From contig JBHGNT010000009.1 of the NCBI GenBank assembly GCA_043228905.1, positions 5,828,001 through 5,892,000 on the forward strand: a stretch of 64,000 nucleotides of DNA. The letters are read 5' to 3'. Shown in pieces: positions 13,078 through 24,589 of the stretch. Position 1 is the first letter of the stretch. Each line of letters opens with the position of its first letter. This DNA is from Azolla caroliniana. Its lineage: Eukaryota > Polypodiophyta. A program made the position numbers and the translations under genes. A model generated the notes under the pieces. That model saw only the letters and a list, made by a program, of their open reading frames with translations, had not been told where the DNA came from and did not search any database.

Positions 13078-16000
13078 AAGGGGATACCAAAAACTTAGGG
13101 ACTTTACAATTGTCCACGGCACTCCACGCAACTATATATATATAGTTGTCCTCACAACATTTCCAATACATGCTCATATATGGAGACAAATGCAAGCATG
13201 TAACAACCAACACATGCATGCATACAAGCGTAAGATGATTTTGTAAGATGGCATGAAATTTTCAAGGTATACAATGGACAATGGATATATGCAATGTATG
13301 TTGTGCACACAACATATGTATGTATGATCACACACACGCACACATAAATACATGTAGACACACAAAATAATAGTGATGGATACAAAGATATGTATTTTAA
13401 GGTAAATTATCTACCAATGGAGTCAAAAGTTTGCATTTTCCAATTGTGCATAATGCATGGTGTGTATTTGTGTAGCACACAGTGCGGGATAACCATTTGT
13501 TACGTACAAGTATCGTGCAAATTAGGTAAGTACATTTGTGTGTACCATCTTCCCTCATGCACGTATTGACTAAAATTGAATTGATAAATGAGCTACAATG
13601 TTGTATGTGCGCAAAAACATGGTTTTCCATGTGTTGCAATGGTTACCGGACACCACCATACCCTTTATTTATAGTTTTTTTCTCGCGAAACTAGCACATC
13701 AAATGTTACTTTATTCCCATACTAATTAGACGAAAGAACATGTGTAATGAATATTAAGAAGAATTAATGAAATAAAAACACAATCAATATGTCCTCAATC
13801 CATTTTGTGAATAACCAACCTTGGCTCTGGGTTTAAATTACATTTTGGCCCTTTGCCACACTACTCACTTGTCCACTGATGGATCATCATGATAGTGGTT
13901 CAATGTTGACATGTTTGTTTCAATCAAATATATGCCAATGAGCTACACACGTACATGAGCTTCTTATAAATGTCACGACTACCACACATCCACAGTTTCG
14001 ATGATGACGCATTTCAATATCGACATGTTTGTTCGAGTTTATATGTATATACATATATTGTAGATGGACTATAGATAGATAGATAAACAAACAGAACATA
14101 GGAGGAGTTGCTTGTAAATGGTGGGTCGATGTGTGTCTTTATCATTTAGAAAGCATGACCGATGGATATCATTATTCAATAAAAAACAATAATGAATTAG
14201 TTTGTTGCCATGTGAACATTTGGAAGGACCACTTGCTTTTTAGGCCAAAATAAATAAATGTAAACGGAAAATAAATAAATAAAAGAAAATTATAGAATTG
14301 AGACACAAAACAAACAAGTTGATTCATGCTAATATCTAAATACTTGACCGGCAATAGCAAGTCAGGGAGTGAAAGAATCAAGTAAACTTGTTGGAAAAGG
14401 CAACCGACACAACCAGTCGACCTTTCTTAGAGGTGGGTCATATAGAGCACCTTCTTCCGTTGAAAAGGGATTGAACAAACTTTTATTAAACAAATAGAAC
14501 AAAAGGAGAGAAGAAGAATTGGGACTACTCATGTCTACATAGATATTTGTTTTTACCTACCATTCCATCAAGTCTCCATTACAAACAATTTCGTCATACC
14601 CCACCCCTTGGGTGTGTCACCTCATCATCCTTCCTCCCTTCTTGTAGTAGTGTTTGAGTCGAAATAAGTTGTCCCCATTACAAAAACAAAGATTTGATTA
14701 TTAAGATCTCTGAGTTGGAAATTACAACTGATGGGAACAAAATAGAACCGAGTTCTAGTCTCCTTATAATTTCCCATTTGATTTCATGCGCATGGAAAGG
14801 AAAGTCATGAAGATTAATACATGAAAATTTCCCCAATCATTTAGTTATGAATTTCCCTTGCTATCACCAATATTTTGTTTTATGAAATTCAAGTGGTTTT
14901 GCTCCTTTCCATACCATTAGTAATAGTTGTTTAAAGCATCCACACTTAGATTTAAAGTTTAAATGTTCATAGTTCCCCATCAAGTGTGAGGCATGTCTTC
15001 AATAAATGTTGACCGGACTTTAGCAAAATAATTTGTTCACAAAGGACATGGCTACTTGTCTTTCTCTACCATGTACATAGAAATCAAAACGATTTCATTG
15101 TCTTCCTTTTTTTCTCTCTCTTTGGAGGTATCATACCTTATTTGATGGACACCTAAGGATGTTCATGTCTTCATTAGAATGTTTTGCACCATTACTATGA
15201 TAATATTGTCACGTGTTGGAAGCAAGCAAACTTTATGCATTTGGATATATGCATAGAAACCAAAGTTTAGCTATTCTCTCTACAGTAAGCATTTGAGATA
15301 TCTTTGTGATTTTCAAATCTCGATATGGAGTTGACCTCGTTACAAACAAAAATTTGTAACTTTGTTTTATATATCATTAGTTTACTCAAATAAAACACGC
15401 CACTTTCTAGTAATTTGCAATATCAATATGCCCATTCACTACTAGATTAAAATGCTAGAAACTTTCCTATTCTTAGTGTTAACTAGAAACTTGCATTAAC
15501 CAGTTCAAATATTCTTGTGGGTGGAGTTATAACATGTGTGATATAATCATTTCCATGCTTCCTAAGGTCAACTTTTGTGGTTCTTGGGGAATGAAATATG
15601 TATGTTTTTACATTGAAATTGCTAATCCAATTCTATGTTGTGCTTAAGAAGTATCATAGTATCATGCTTCAAAAGCTGATGAAGTCAGCCACCATTGATC
15701 TCCCTATTGTCCCTTGTAATTAAATCACCACCACTCTCCCTAGATTCCTTTGTAATTAACCCACAAAAAGTTGACTTCTTTGCACATGTTGTAAGCATCA
15801 AAGAACCACATGACCATACATTAGAGGTCAAGTATGTTCAGACATTATTGAATAATGAAAGAGTTGGGAGTAATATTGTGTTATGAGAGTCTGAAATATA
15901 TTTTTAAGATCCATGGGAGACTGATTTGATCCATGGGATGGGACCGAGCCTATGGCGAGGATCAAACTAGTGTTTTCTCAATTTTATAACTTTGATGCTA

Positions 16001-16961
16001 CATATAAACTACCAAGTCAAAATTTTATGCATTCTGTTATATGGAGTGTGTCTAGGTTAAGGTTTCCTTAACAACAATATGATGTTGACAAATTGTCAAG
16101 TTCGGGGTGTTGCTCCAAATAAGTGATAGAAACATATTATTATGAACCATAACTTATCATTTGATCAGAACCAAAGAAGAAACATTTTGCGATCCTAACA
16201 AGGGCACATGCTATCCTTAAAGCAACACCATCACAACCAATAGCATGTGTATTGAGTTATGAGAAAAGTTAGAATGGATGAGGTCAAGCTATTCTTGAGA
16301 GACAGGCATGGAAGATTGCTTTAATTGGTAGCACATTCCCACATTTATTAGGAAATACTTGGTGGATCCAAACCTTCCCCGGAGTAAGTTCTCCCACAAT
16401 TATAAAAGAGGAGAAAGAGCATTGGTGTTGGAACTAGTTCATCACTCCTTCTGAAGGAGTTGTGTATTGTACTTCCAAGTCCAATACCCCAGAGAAACTT
16501 CAAAAGCTATGATGAATGCACAAAGGCCATCATAGAACATTTTTGAAGTAAGTAGAAGAGCTCCCAATTGTGCATCAAAATATGGGAGTTACAATGCCAA
16601 GAAGGATTGGTGCTCCTTGATGTTCAAAATCCTTTGCATGAGAACTCCTAGAATGCGATGATCTCATAGAAATGAGATAAATTCTAACCTCTCATAAACA
16701 TCCCACTAGATTTACATGTCTAATCCTACCCAAGGACACTTTAATGCTATTGGGCTATGCCTTACGAAATGGTATGCATCCAAATTTAAATTGTGTCAAA
16801 CCCAATTATGAATTCCTTGAACACTCTCTTTGTGTGACCTTTTTTTGCTTCAAAGTTCTTTAAATACCATGAAAATTTCATTTGACAAGATTCCAATGAA
16901 GTCAATGTCCAGATTGTCTGTGCCAATGTAACCGATGGTATCCAAGACGTGTAGTGACATC
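6761..16961. other. Intergenic AT-rich DNA, no supported gene
   Basis: Ten kilobases without a recognisable coding exon on either strand; open frames are short and low in complexity. It holds simple repeats such as (CT)n and (ATGT)n near 9860-9900, (CT)n near 12050-12080 and the duplicated repeat at 12714-13080. A 111-codon frame at 9977-10312 (minus) is the longest and could not be assigned to any family. Confidence 0.6.
12714..13080. repeat. Dispersed repeat with an internal direct duplication
   Basis: Begins GGGGGAAAACTTTGAAATAA, like the repeats at 46418 and 58996. Two direct copies of about 110 bases (near 12790-12900 and 12940-13050), about 152 bases apart, share TGTTATTTGAGCTATATATT, a CCTCTCAATTATAT block, and a terminal (CT)n tract. 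The same internal CCTCTCAA...TATTT-AGCAATTA block recurs twice within the PP2A intron copy, which supports one repeat family. Confidence 0.65.
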
Positions 16962-16966
16962 AGGTC
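16962..16966. repeat. Target-site duplication AGGTC (left) of the Gypsy element
   Basis: AGGTC stands directly before the 5' LTR and again at 34209-34213 directly after the 3' LTR. This fixes the outer limits of the 17.2-kb nested block. Confidence 0.93.
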
Positions 16967-17418
16967 TGTTACGGGCATGACCATATAATATCCCGTGGTG
17001 AGAATTTATTGTAGTATTCTATACACATGGATAAGTGTGAGGGTTAAATGAGAGTGTAAAGAAGGGGAGGATTACTTTTAATCCTTGGGATCGAGACAAC
17101 CCATTAGGCCAAGTGTGAAATTGCTTGGGGGCCTTGGGTATCGCTATAAATATGAAGGCCTAGCTACCCTCATTTCATCATATCTTGACTACGTCGAGAC
17201 TCTGTTTCATGGTGGGTCAACTCTTGTAGCGAGCGCACCAACACCAGGGACGACTCGACACCACGTTGGGGTATGGGACGCCGATCGAGGCTCGAGTCCA
17301 TCTCGATCCCTTTGCTCGGGGGTGGTCGGGTGGATCGACACCCTTCTTTCTCTCTCTCCTTTCTATCTATCTATCTTTTATCCTTATCATATGCTTACTT
17401 TAGAACATAACTCTAATA
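16967..17418 (+). repeat. 5' LTR of the Gypsy element
   Basis: 452 bases starting TGTTACG and ending CTAATA, against CTAACA in the partner. It holds a TATAAATATG promoter-like box near 17145 and a TATC microsatellite near 17365. The short open frame inside it is not a gene. Confidence 0.94.
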
Positions 17419-17420
17419 GT

Positions 17421-17434
17421 TGGTATCAGAGCTT
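17421..17434 (+). other. Primer-binding site (initiator-Met tRNA type), Gypsy
   Basis: TGGTATCAGAGCTT two bases after the LTR is the usual plant binding site for the 3' end of initiator methionine tRNA. The two nested Copia elements carry close matches at 23483 and 27242. Confidence 0.92.
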
Positions 17435-17671
17435 ATGTTTCTAATGTTTCCTTTGTTTGTTTTTGTCTTCTTGATGGATGGTGATCGATTGACCTGCGGT
17501 CGACCTTGATCTAGATAGCGATCAATAAAGGAACTTCGGTAACTCTTTCTTGTTTTTTTTTCTATTTTTGCTTCTCCCATCTAATCATGTATATGGTCAA
17601 TATTGTTTTTTTTTTCCATTGATTCAATGATGTTGTAGTGATAATTAATTGGTTGTATAAAACATTTACAT

Positions 17672-17870
17672 ATGTGTATGAGGTCAATACCTCATTTGAC
17701 ATATATTTAATAATATGTGATTCGTGTCGTATGTGTGCGAGGTTAATACTTCAATTGCGTATTACGTTCACATACATATGTTACCTATGCGTATGAGGTC
17801 AATTCCTCGATTTCTATGTAAACGATATGCATTTGGTTTTGTATGTGTAAGAGGTCAATACCTCAATTGC
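17672..17870 (+). repeat. Tandem hairpin motif array in the Gypsy leader
   Basis: Four units of 56-59 bases each contain GAGGTCAATACCTC or a close variant (17680, 17739, 17795, 17851). Each core is a 5-bp palindrome (GAGGT/ACCTC) with a four-base loop, preceded by TATGTGTA-like sequence. A weaker fifth unit follows near 17905. The array lies between the primer site and gag. Confidence 0.75.
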
Positions 17871-19137
17871 GTATTTAAACGATTAACCCTTATTAATGGA
17901 TGTTTTGTGTGCGTAGAGGCTAAGGCTATATGCCTTGATTACGTCAATCTCGATTTAATCATATTTTGGCTATTTGATGTTGCGATTTTTCTTAATATAC
18001 GCATATGTGGTCACGTGTATACGTATTTGATTGTATATGTGTGATAAATATAGATATGTGTATGTTAGTTATAACGTAATTTCTATATCGAATGTTGTCC
18101 TTTTCGGGGAAAGGATCTTGGTGTCCGTCCTCACATTTTTGTGAGAATGGCGTAGTCATCGTCCTTTTTTCAACAATTTTTTTTTTGTCGACATCCCCAT
18201 TGGTCACTTCGATTTCGTTACGTAACGAAATGCTCTTAGCCACAATGATGTTGAGAATGTAGGGCTTGACCCACTTCATGTGAGGTCGCTCCTATGACAC
18301 ACATATCCAACATCACTCCCTCATTACATGGATACAATGCCACCATGAGATCATTCTTACGAAAGGCATTCGTAATGGTGTAACCATGTGATGGGCCACG
18401 TGGGCCTACTACGAAAAGAGGGCTCATTTGGCTTGACCATTAGGTTGCACTTTGGCGTATGCCATCGTAATTATGAGAGTTGAGGTTTGGTAACGTACCA
18501 ACATAGTTTGTGGTAAACGAGAGGGAAATAAGGACTCTTGACATATATGTTTCTTTAAAATAAAAACATATATGGGCAAATGCCTTGCATATATCTTATA
18601 TGCATAAAAATTAAACATTAAACATGAGAAACCTATTTGGTTAGCTCAAGTGTTTAATGCATTTGTTCTTGAGGTCTCCAGTTCAAGTATGACCAAGACC
18701 ATACAACATTATTGATACATATGACTATAATACATGTTTAGACTTTAGGTCTTGGTGCACTTCGGGGTCCTTGTAATAGGACTTAAAGAGCCGAAACCAC
18801 ATACGTGGGCACAAAAACATAGTTTATTGTTAACATTTTTTCCGTGTATAAACTATTAATGACGTGAACATACATGGTTGAGCCTTGGGGAGCCGCCATG
18901 AAAAAAATTGATATAGAGATCAGGGAAAGACATTCATTTGGCACCTCCATGGTTTTTAAAACACCTTTGTGTTACCATAGTAACCTGATCTTGAACCTTA
19001 TCTCATACGTCTAGAGGGGTATTGACGTGAGATCATCATATTGATTAATGTTGACCCATGATATATTTACATCACGACTTGATGTTATAACTATTTGTCT
19101 GACCTTATCCTATTTCTTTGCCAGAAATAATAATTCA

Positions 19138-20145
19138 ATGGCTCAGAATAACGACCCGATGTCATCCACTCAAGCGAAAGGAACTCAAGGAAATCCTCTT
19201 GGAGCAATCTCCATTGAGTCGTATTTCTTACAAAAACAAAATTTCCTTAGTTCAACCGCTCATCAGATGTCCGAACTTCAACAATCTCAAAGTGCTCTCG
19301 AGCCATGTGTAATTAGTTTACAATGTGACAATAATAGACTCGATGAGCGTAAGGGGGAACCATCATTTGTCGTAAAGCCATTTATGGGAGAAAAAAAGGA
19401 AAGAACCAAAGAAGCAATTTGCACGTGGTTGGGCCGATGGGAGTCTCATTTTGAGCTCTACGGAGTCTCATTTTGAGCTCTATCCCACGCCAGATAGTAT
19501 GAAGATTGCATATGTTGGCCGAGAACTAGGGGGTAAGGCTGCCGCTTGGTGGCATGGGCTCTGAACTTTGGGGAAATTGTTCGATACTTGGACAGATTTT
19601 GTCACAGTTTTTAAGGGTCAATTTCTGCAACTTCCCTCTCGAACCGAGGCAACACAAGCTTTAATGAACCTCTCTAGCAGGAAGTTTTCCTTGATAGAAG
19701 ACTATGTCCACCATGCTAGAACCCAAATCCAAAAATCGGGTCTAAAAGGGGACAATTGGTTAATAGCTTGTTTTGTCAATGGAATCCCCAATTCGGACTA
19801 TCATTGGATAGTGCACGATAAGGATCCAAAATCCTTTAAAGAGGCCGTTGAAATAGTTCTTCGCTATCAACACACTTCGAATAAGGACCATAACAAACCC
19901 AACGAAGCGCCCGAGACTAAGCAGTCGCATTTCACTGGGAAACGCAAGACACCCAACGAATTCATGGATCACGATTGTAAGCGACAACATCCTTTTTGAG
20001 TATTCTACAAAAAGAAGGGTCATACAAAAGAACAATGTCGAAAGCTCCAACGGAAAGAGCACGACAACAAAGCAAAAGTTGCAGACCATAAAGGTCAGAT
20101 TCCTAATGTCCTTGAGGTCTATACACATCATTTAAGTAATTGTTA
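19138..20145 (+). pseudogene. Gypsy gag remnant
   Basis: An apparent start at 19138 leads into a retrotransposon gag domain: WLGRWESHFELYG, then after a frameshift AAAWWHGL and LFDTWTDFVTVFKGQF, to about 19999. The frame breaks at a 22-base tandem duplication (19441-19462 and 19463-19484). A zinc-knuckle-like tail (KKKGHTKEQC) follows an in-frame stop at 19999, and the expected CX2C half is not seen. Structural capsid protein of the element; not functional. Confidence 0.88.
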
Positions 20146-20167
20146 ATGTTCTTTCCCTCACTATGTA

Positions 20168-20809
20168 TTGGGACCCAATGATTTAGTACGTGCAAATGGG
20201 TATGTCAATGGATCTCCCGTACAATTTTTATTTGATTCGGGAAGCTCACACAATTTTGTGAATGATCGTTTGGTTCAAATATGGGGAATCCAACCCACCG
20301 TAAGTGATCACACTTATAGGGTGCACTTGGTTGATGGAAGAGTACAATACATCAACAGGGCGATTTATTCATTAGGAATTTCTATTGATACTTATGTAGA
20401 GGAAGTAGACTTCCATGTAATGAATCTTTGTACCATTGATGTAATACTAGGTTATCCTTGGTTTTATAATAAAAACTCTTCTTTGTCTATTGATTGAGTT
20501 CGTCATTCCATTTCCTTTGTACTAAACGATTGTACTCATTTTATTCAATGTGTTAAAAAACAATCTCTTTCGATTGTTTCCTCTCCATCAATATCCGAGT
20601 TGTCTTGTTCTACTTTATTTTATTGTGTACTTGATCCAGACATTCACGTTTACCATATTGATAATGTCTCGGTTCAATTATCATATTTTGAACAACAACA
20701 ACTCAATGAAATCTTAAATGATTTTCATGATGCTTTTCCGAGTGAACTACTACATGGGTTACCTCCTAAACGTAATATAGACCATCGTATAGATATTGTA
20801 CTTGGTGTT
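20168..20809 (+). pseudogene. Gypsy protease and start of reverse transcriptase (broken)
   Basis: The frame from 20168 carries a retropepsin domain with the active-site motif FDSGSSHNFV and a later IDVILGYPW, the usual end of the fold. After a stop at 20497, the pre-RT motif FPSELLHGLPPKRNIDHRID is seen to about 20800. The protein is interrupted at 20810 by the LTR-like insertion and resumes after 21928. Confidence 0.88.
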
Positions 20810-21923
20810 GTTGTGAAGATCCGTCACTACGTGTGGATCGCAAGGCGGAACCACCGGGGTTCTGGATTGGAAGGACTCAAAGTTTGCACAAGCTTTAGCG
20901 AGAAAGTATTTAAGATAGATTGAAAGAGAGAGAGATTGAGATAAGATAAAACTCTTGACTCTAGATTTGAAGAACAAGATTAATACATCAATTGGATAAC
21001 GAATTTTCTTCTTAATTTTAATTTTGATATAAAGTACAAAGCTCCCCTTTGATCTTTTTCATCCCCCCTTTTATAGATGCTCCCATGCATATGATGATGT
21101 GAGGGTACAAGACATGCATACAATGCATGGAATGCATGTGATGCTTGTTTGCCATTTGGTGCTCATACATCACATGTCACTCAATCAAGCTCTAATATGA
21201 GAATTTACATATAAAGCTAATTTAATGATAAAAATATAATCCCTAAAGAAATGAATTGGCTTAATGGTAAGCATATTGCTTCCCATCTTGGAGGTGCAAA
21301 GTTCGAGTCTTGCTTACATCTTTTTCTTTTATGCACAAAATACTATTAGGCTTTTGGACCAAATATCTTTAAGACACCATGCACCACGATCAACCGACCC
21401 AACCGATCCGTACGATTTGCATCTGTTTGGTCCGGCCCAATCCGCATCCCGAACCGATTCGGTCTGCATCTCGAGTCGCTTACCGGTTTCCGTCGACTCA
21501 CCGGTTGCCGCTAGTTTTGGTTGGGCAAAACTTTTACAAATAGCTAGGCCACACTCACTCATCCAATTAGCTTAGTTCAACTTACCTTGAACTCTCTATG
21601 CTCCACACATAAACACAAAGATAATAGCTTTTGCTCTGCCTTATATATGGTGAGATCCTTATTTGTCCTGTCTATGTGGGATATCTCACAGTTTATTTTT
21701 CTCTTTTCCTTTGTAAACTTCCTACCCACATAACTTGAGAGTTAGATGTCTGTTTCTTATGTAGTAAAGTGCATTTAAAAGCTCTTGAAGACCTCCATCT
21801 TTTTGTACTAAGATATTAAAATTATTTAAAATAGTATTTTCACTATTATTTTTTTATATGATTCATACTCGATTTCGTATGTTTTATGCGATTTTCACAC
21901 CATTGCCGAAAATCTTCACGATA
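20810..21923 (-). mobile_element. LTR-like insertion, copy 1 (inverted)
   Basis: About 1.1 kb, running on the minus strand. Its ends are near-inverted: GTTGTGAAGAT at the left and ATCTTCACGATA at the right. It is flanked by GTGTT (20805-20809) and GCGTT (21924-21928), a probable 5-bp target duplication with one change. Removing the insert and one copy restores the Gypsy reading frame (V-L-G-V-A-P-I). A TATA-like box (TATAAAAG on the minus strand, near 21070) and TG...CA-like ends suggest a solo LTR. No internal coding region is seen. The opposite-strand partner lies at 22295-33241. Confidence 0.75.
21250..21322 (+). other. tRNA-like module (A-box and B-box) in LTR-like copy 1
   Basis: TTGGCTTAATGGTAAGC resembles a polymerase III A box and AGTTCGAGTCT a B box, about 45 bases apart, with CTTGGAGGTGCAA between them. 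A matching module in the partner copy lies on the minus strand at about 22672-22745 (TTGGTTTAGTGGTAAG and GGTTCAAGCC). No complete cloverleaf could be drawn, so this is a tRNA- or SINE-related fragment, not a tRNA gene. Confidence 0.45.
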
Positions 21924-21928
21924 GCGTT

Positions 21929-22290
21929 GCACCAATAAGTGTACTTCCTTAAGTCGATTCAAAGAGGATGAGGTATGTAAGCAACTCAATGACTATTTAC
22001 GAATAGGTTATATACGTTATAGTAAATCTCCATGGGGTGCACATGTTCTCTTGGCAAAAAAGAAAGAGGGCACATGGTGTATATGTATTAATTACCGACG
22101 CTTGAATAAAGTGACGATCAAGAATTCATATGCATTGCCCCAAGCTGACGATCTAATTGACTGTCTCCAGGGAGCTCGGTATTTTGAGTTATGTGAACGA
22201 GGACATGGAGGAATCTGATTAATCACCATAGCCGAAATCTCACACTCTCTCTTCTTGGCACATATCGAAGGACGTGCGGTTTGGTGGGGG
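21929..22290 (+). pseudogene. Gypsy reverse transcriptase fragment between the inverted copies
   Basis: Continues the Gypsy frame with [36 protein letters not shown] and [12 protein letters not shown], the early reverse-transcriptase blocks of Gypsy elements, then decays after about 22200. The YxDD catalytic block and everything after it are absent. Confidence 0.88.
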
Positions 22291-22818
22291 TGGATGTTGT
22301 GAAGATTTTCGGCAACGGTGTGAAAATTGCATGGAATGTACAAAATCGAGTGTGTGGTTCTTCACACAAGACATGAAACAATAATAGTGAAGATGTGTGA
22401 AGCATAGAATGTTCTTCGCCTAAACTGTGGCTTAACTACTCGGAATGGTCTTTGGAGGATGGGACCGGACAAACGACGATGGAACCAGGACCGGATGGGG
22501 ATGACGACCAAACTGGGACCGACATCGGATCGGATAGATCGGATCAATGGGTCAGATGCAGACCAAATGGACCGGAGACAGATCGATCAGATAAGTTGAT
22601 CGTGACGGTTTCGGTGCGAAACGAACAAAATCATCTAGACTAAAAAACCTAGTAAAATTTGTATACAAAGGGATGCAAGCAAGGCTTGAACCTTGCACCT
22701 CCAAGTTAGGAGGCAATAAACTTACCACTAAACCAAGTCATTTCTGTAGAAATATTTTTTCTATCATTATAGTTTTACATGTAAATTCTCATATTAGAGC
22801 TTGATTGAGTGACATGGT

Positions 22819-22823
22819 TATCA
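22819..22823. repeat. Target-site duplication TATCA of the outer Copia element
   Basis: TATCA directly before the 5' LTR at 22824 is repeated at 32831-32835 directly after the 3' LTR end. Confidence 0.93.
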
Positions 22824-23063
22824 TGTTGGCATAAAAGGCCGAATCCTTCCAAGTTGTATCCATTTGAGTGTGAACTCGTTAGTAAGTTAGGGCTTAGTAT
22901 ATATAAGCGAATACCTAACATTGTAATGGAGGGAAGTTGACGAGCAGACGATTGTAATCTCTGAGAGAGCAAATGCGTTGTGCAGAAATTAGAAGCTTTC
23001 TATTCAAGCTTGCAACCCTATATCTGCCGTCTCTATCTTCTGTGTGTATGTTGTTTGTTGTTC

Positions 23064-23068
23064 ATAGC
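23064..23068. repeat. Target-site duplication ATAGC/ATAAC of the inner Copia element
   Basis: ATAGC before 23069 and ATAAC at 27186-27190 differ by one base. Joining the two sides restores the outer Copia LTR, as judged against its intact 3' LTR. Confidence 0.85.
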
Positions 23069-23577
23069 TGTTGAGCGGCAAGCTCAACTGGAGCCGGATC
23101 GGCTGAATAAGCTTGAGCCAGCAAGCGAGACGGATCGGTAAGCTATGAGCAACCGAGCCGGCAAGCAACAGAGCCGGTGAGCTGGGGAGCCGGTTAGCCG
23201 GATCCAATCAGTAATTGGAAGCCTAGTATTAGTGTAGACTACTAGGCAATTATAGACTCGTAGTAAGTGTCAGATGCTCGTGTGAGCATTGAAGTACGCG
23301 GTACTTCTATCAGTCCCACGAAGACTTGTATAAATAATGCTACTGAGCATAGTTGTATGTACAGAGTAATTATATCGTTTTTGAATATAGCTTTTACATT
23401 CTGCTCTCTCTGTCTCTCCCGCGTACTCTGTGTATTCACTACTTTCTCTGTTTTCTAACACTTCCGCAAGTAATTGTTTACATGGTATCAGAGCGCGAGG
23501 GTTAAGAACCTCCTCTCCAGCCGACAAACGCTTGAAAGCAAACCCTAACAGGTCGTAAAACAGTAGACAAAGAAGTG

Positions 23578-24535
23578 ATGGATAGAGGGATGGCTAGCTC
23601 GCTCCCTATGGAGAAACTCGACAGATCCAACTATGCATCTTGGTCGTATAAGATGCACCAGTACCTGCATGCGCATGGCTACTAGAGTTTCGTCGAAGGA
23701 GCCAACGAAACAGCACCTGATGCGGCACATAAGGACTTCCCAGTGTGGGAACAATCAGCAAGCAGAGTGATGTACTGCTTCGCGTCCAGTGTCGGAGACC
23801 AGCTGCTGAGCCACATCCGAGACGCCAAGACGCCGAAGGAGGCTTGGGGGAACCTGAAGAAGGTTTTCGTCGCGAGCACTACAGCCCGAAAGCTACAACT
23901 CGGACAGGAGTTGAGCAATGTCCGACAGAAGGACATGTCGGTGGCGGATTACACGGCCCGGATCAAAGAGATCTGTGACTCGCTTGCCTCTATCAACGTT
24001 ACCGTAGAGGAAGACGAGATGGTACAGGTTTGTCTTGGGGGCCTGGCATCTAAATTTAGAGCGTTCCAAACGGCAGTGTGTACAAGAGAGAATACGCCGT
24101 CATTTTTCAACTTACAGTCGATCCTCCTTGTAGAGGAGAACCACGCCGGTGTGTCCACTAGTGCACCCACTGACAGCCGGATGTTGTACACGGAGGCAAA
24201 TCGGTTTCGTGGGCGTGGTGGAAGAGGCAGGTCGGCACGCAATGGAGGCGGCCAGCAAGAGCAAGAACGAAGGCACAGAGAACGTGCCGACAACAGTTCT
24301 GAGACTTCCACAGGCAGGGGGAGTCATGGCGACACCGGAAGACAGACAAGAGAGGTCAGCAACGGAATGTTGGTACTGTGGCAAAAAGGGCCACAGAGAA
24401 AGCGAGTGTTGGAGAAATCGAGCCAATTCAGACAAATCCGAATCCGGCAAGGCCAGTAAGGTGGCCGACAAAGCTCGCACTACGCGAAGGGATCGGGAGG
24501 ATCCAAGAACAGTAACGGGCCAGCCTTGGTGATGA
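23578..24535 (+). pseudogene. Inner Copia gag
   Basis: From the ATG at 23578 (MDRGMASSLPMEKLD) a UBN2-type gag domain runs on: PVWEQSASRVMYCFASSVGD, TARKLQLGQELSNVRQKDMS, then GGLASKFRAFQ. A CCHC knuckle (CWYCGKKGHRESEC) follows in another frame near 24370. An in-frame stop at about 23682 and the later frame change break it. Confidence 0.85.
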
Positions 24536-24589
24536 AGCACGAGGCGAACTCGATGAAGAAGACCACTTCCAAATCGGAGGAAGTCTAGT

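Noticed and set aside
17085-17444. 119-codon frame at the left end of the Gypsy block
   Set aside because: Lies inside the 5' LTR and has no similarity to a gene; the 3' LTR does not keep it open.
17672-17870. Regularly spaced palindromic repeats as a CRISPR array
   Set aside because: Plant nuclear DNA, spacers are themselves similar, no cas genes; it is a tandem repeat in an LTR element leader.
21250-21322. Functional tRNA gene
   Set aside because: No closed acceptor stem and no normal seven-base anticodon loop; the twin copy in the inverted partner is also degenerate.
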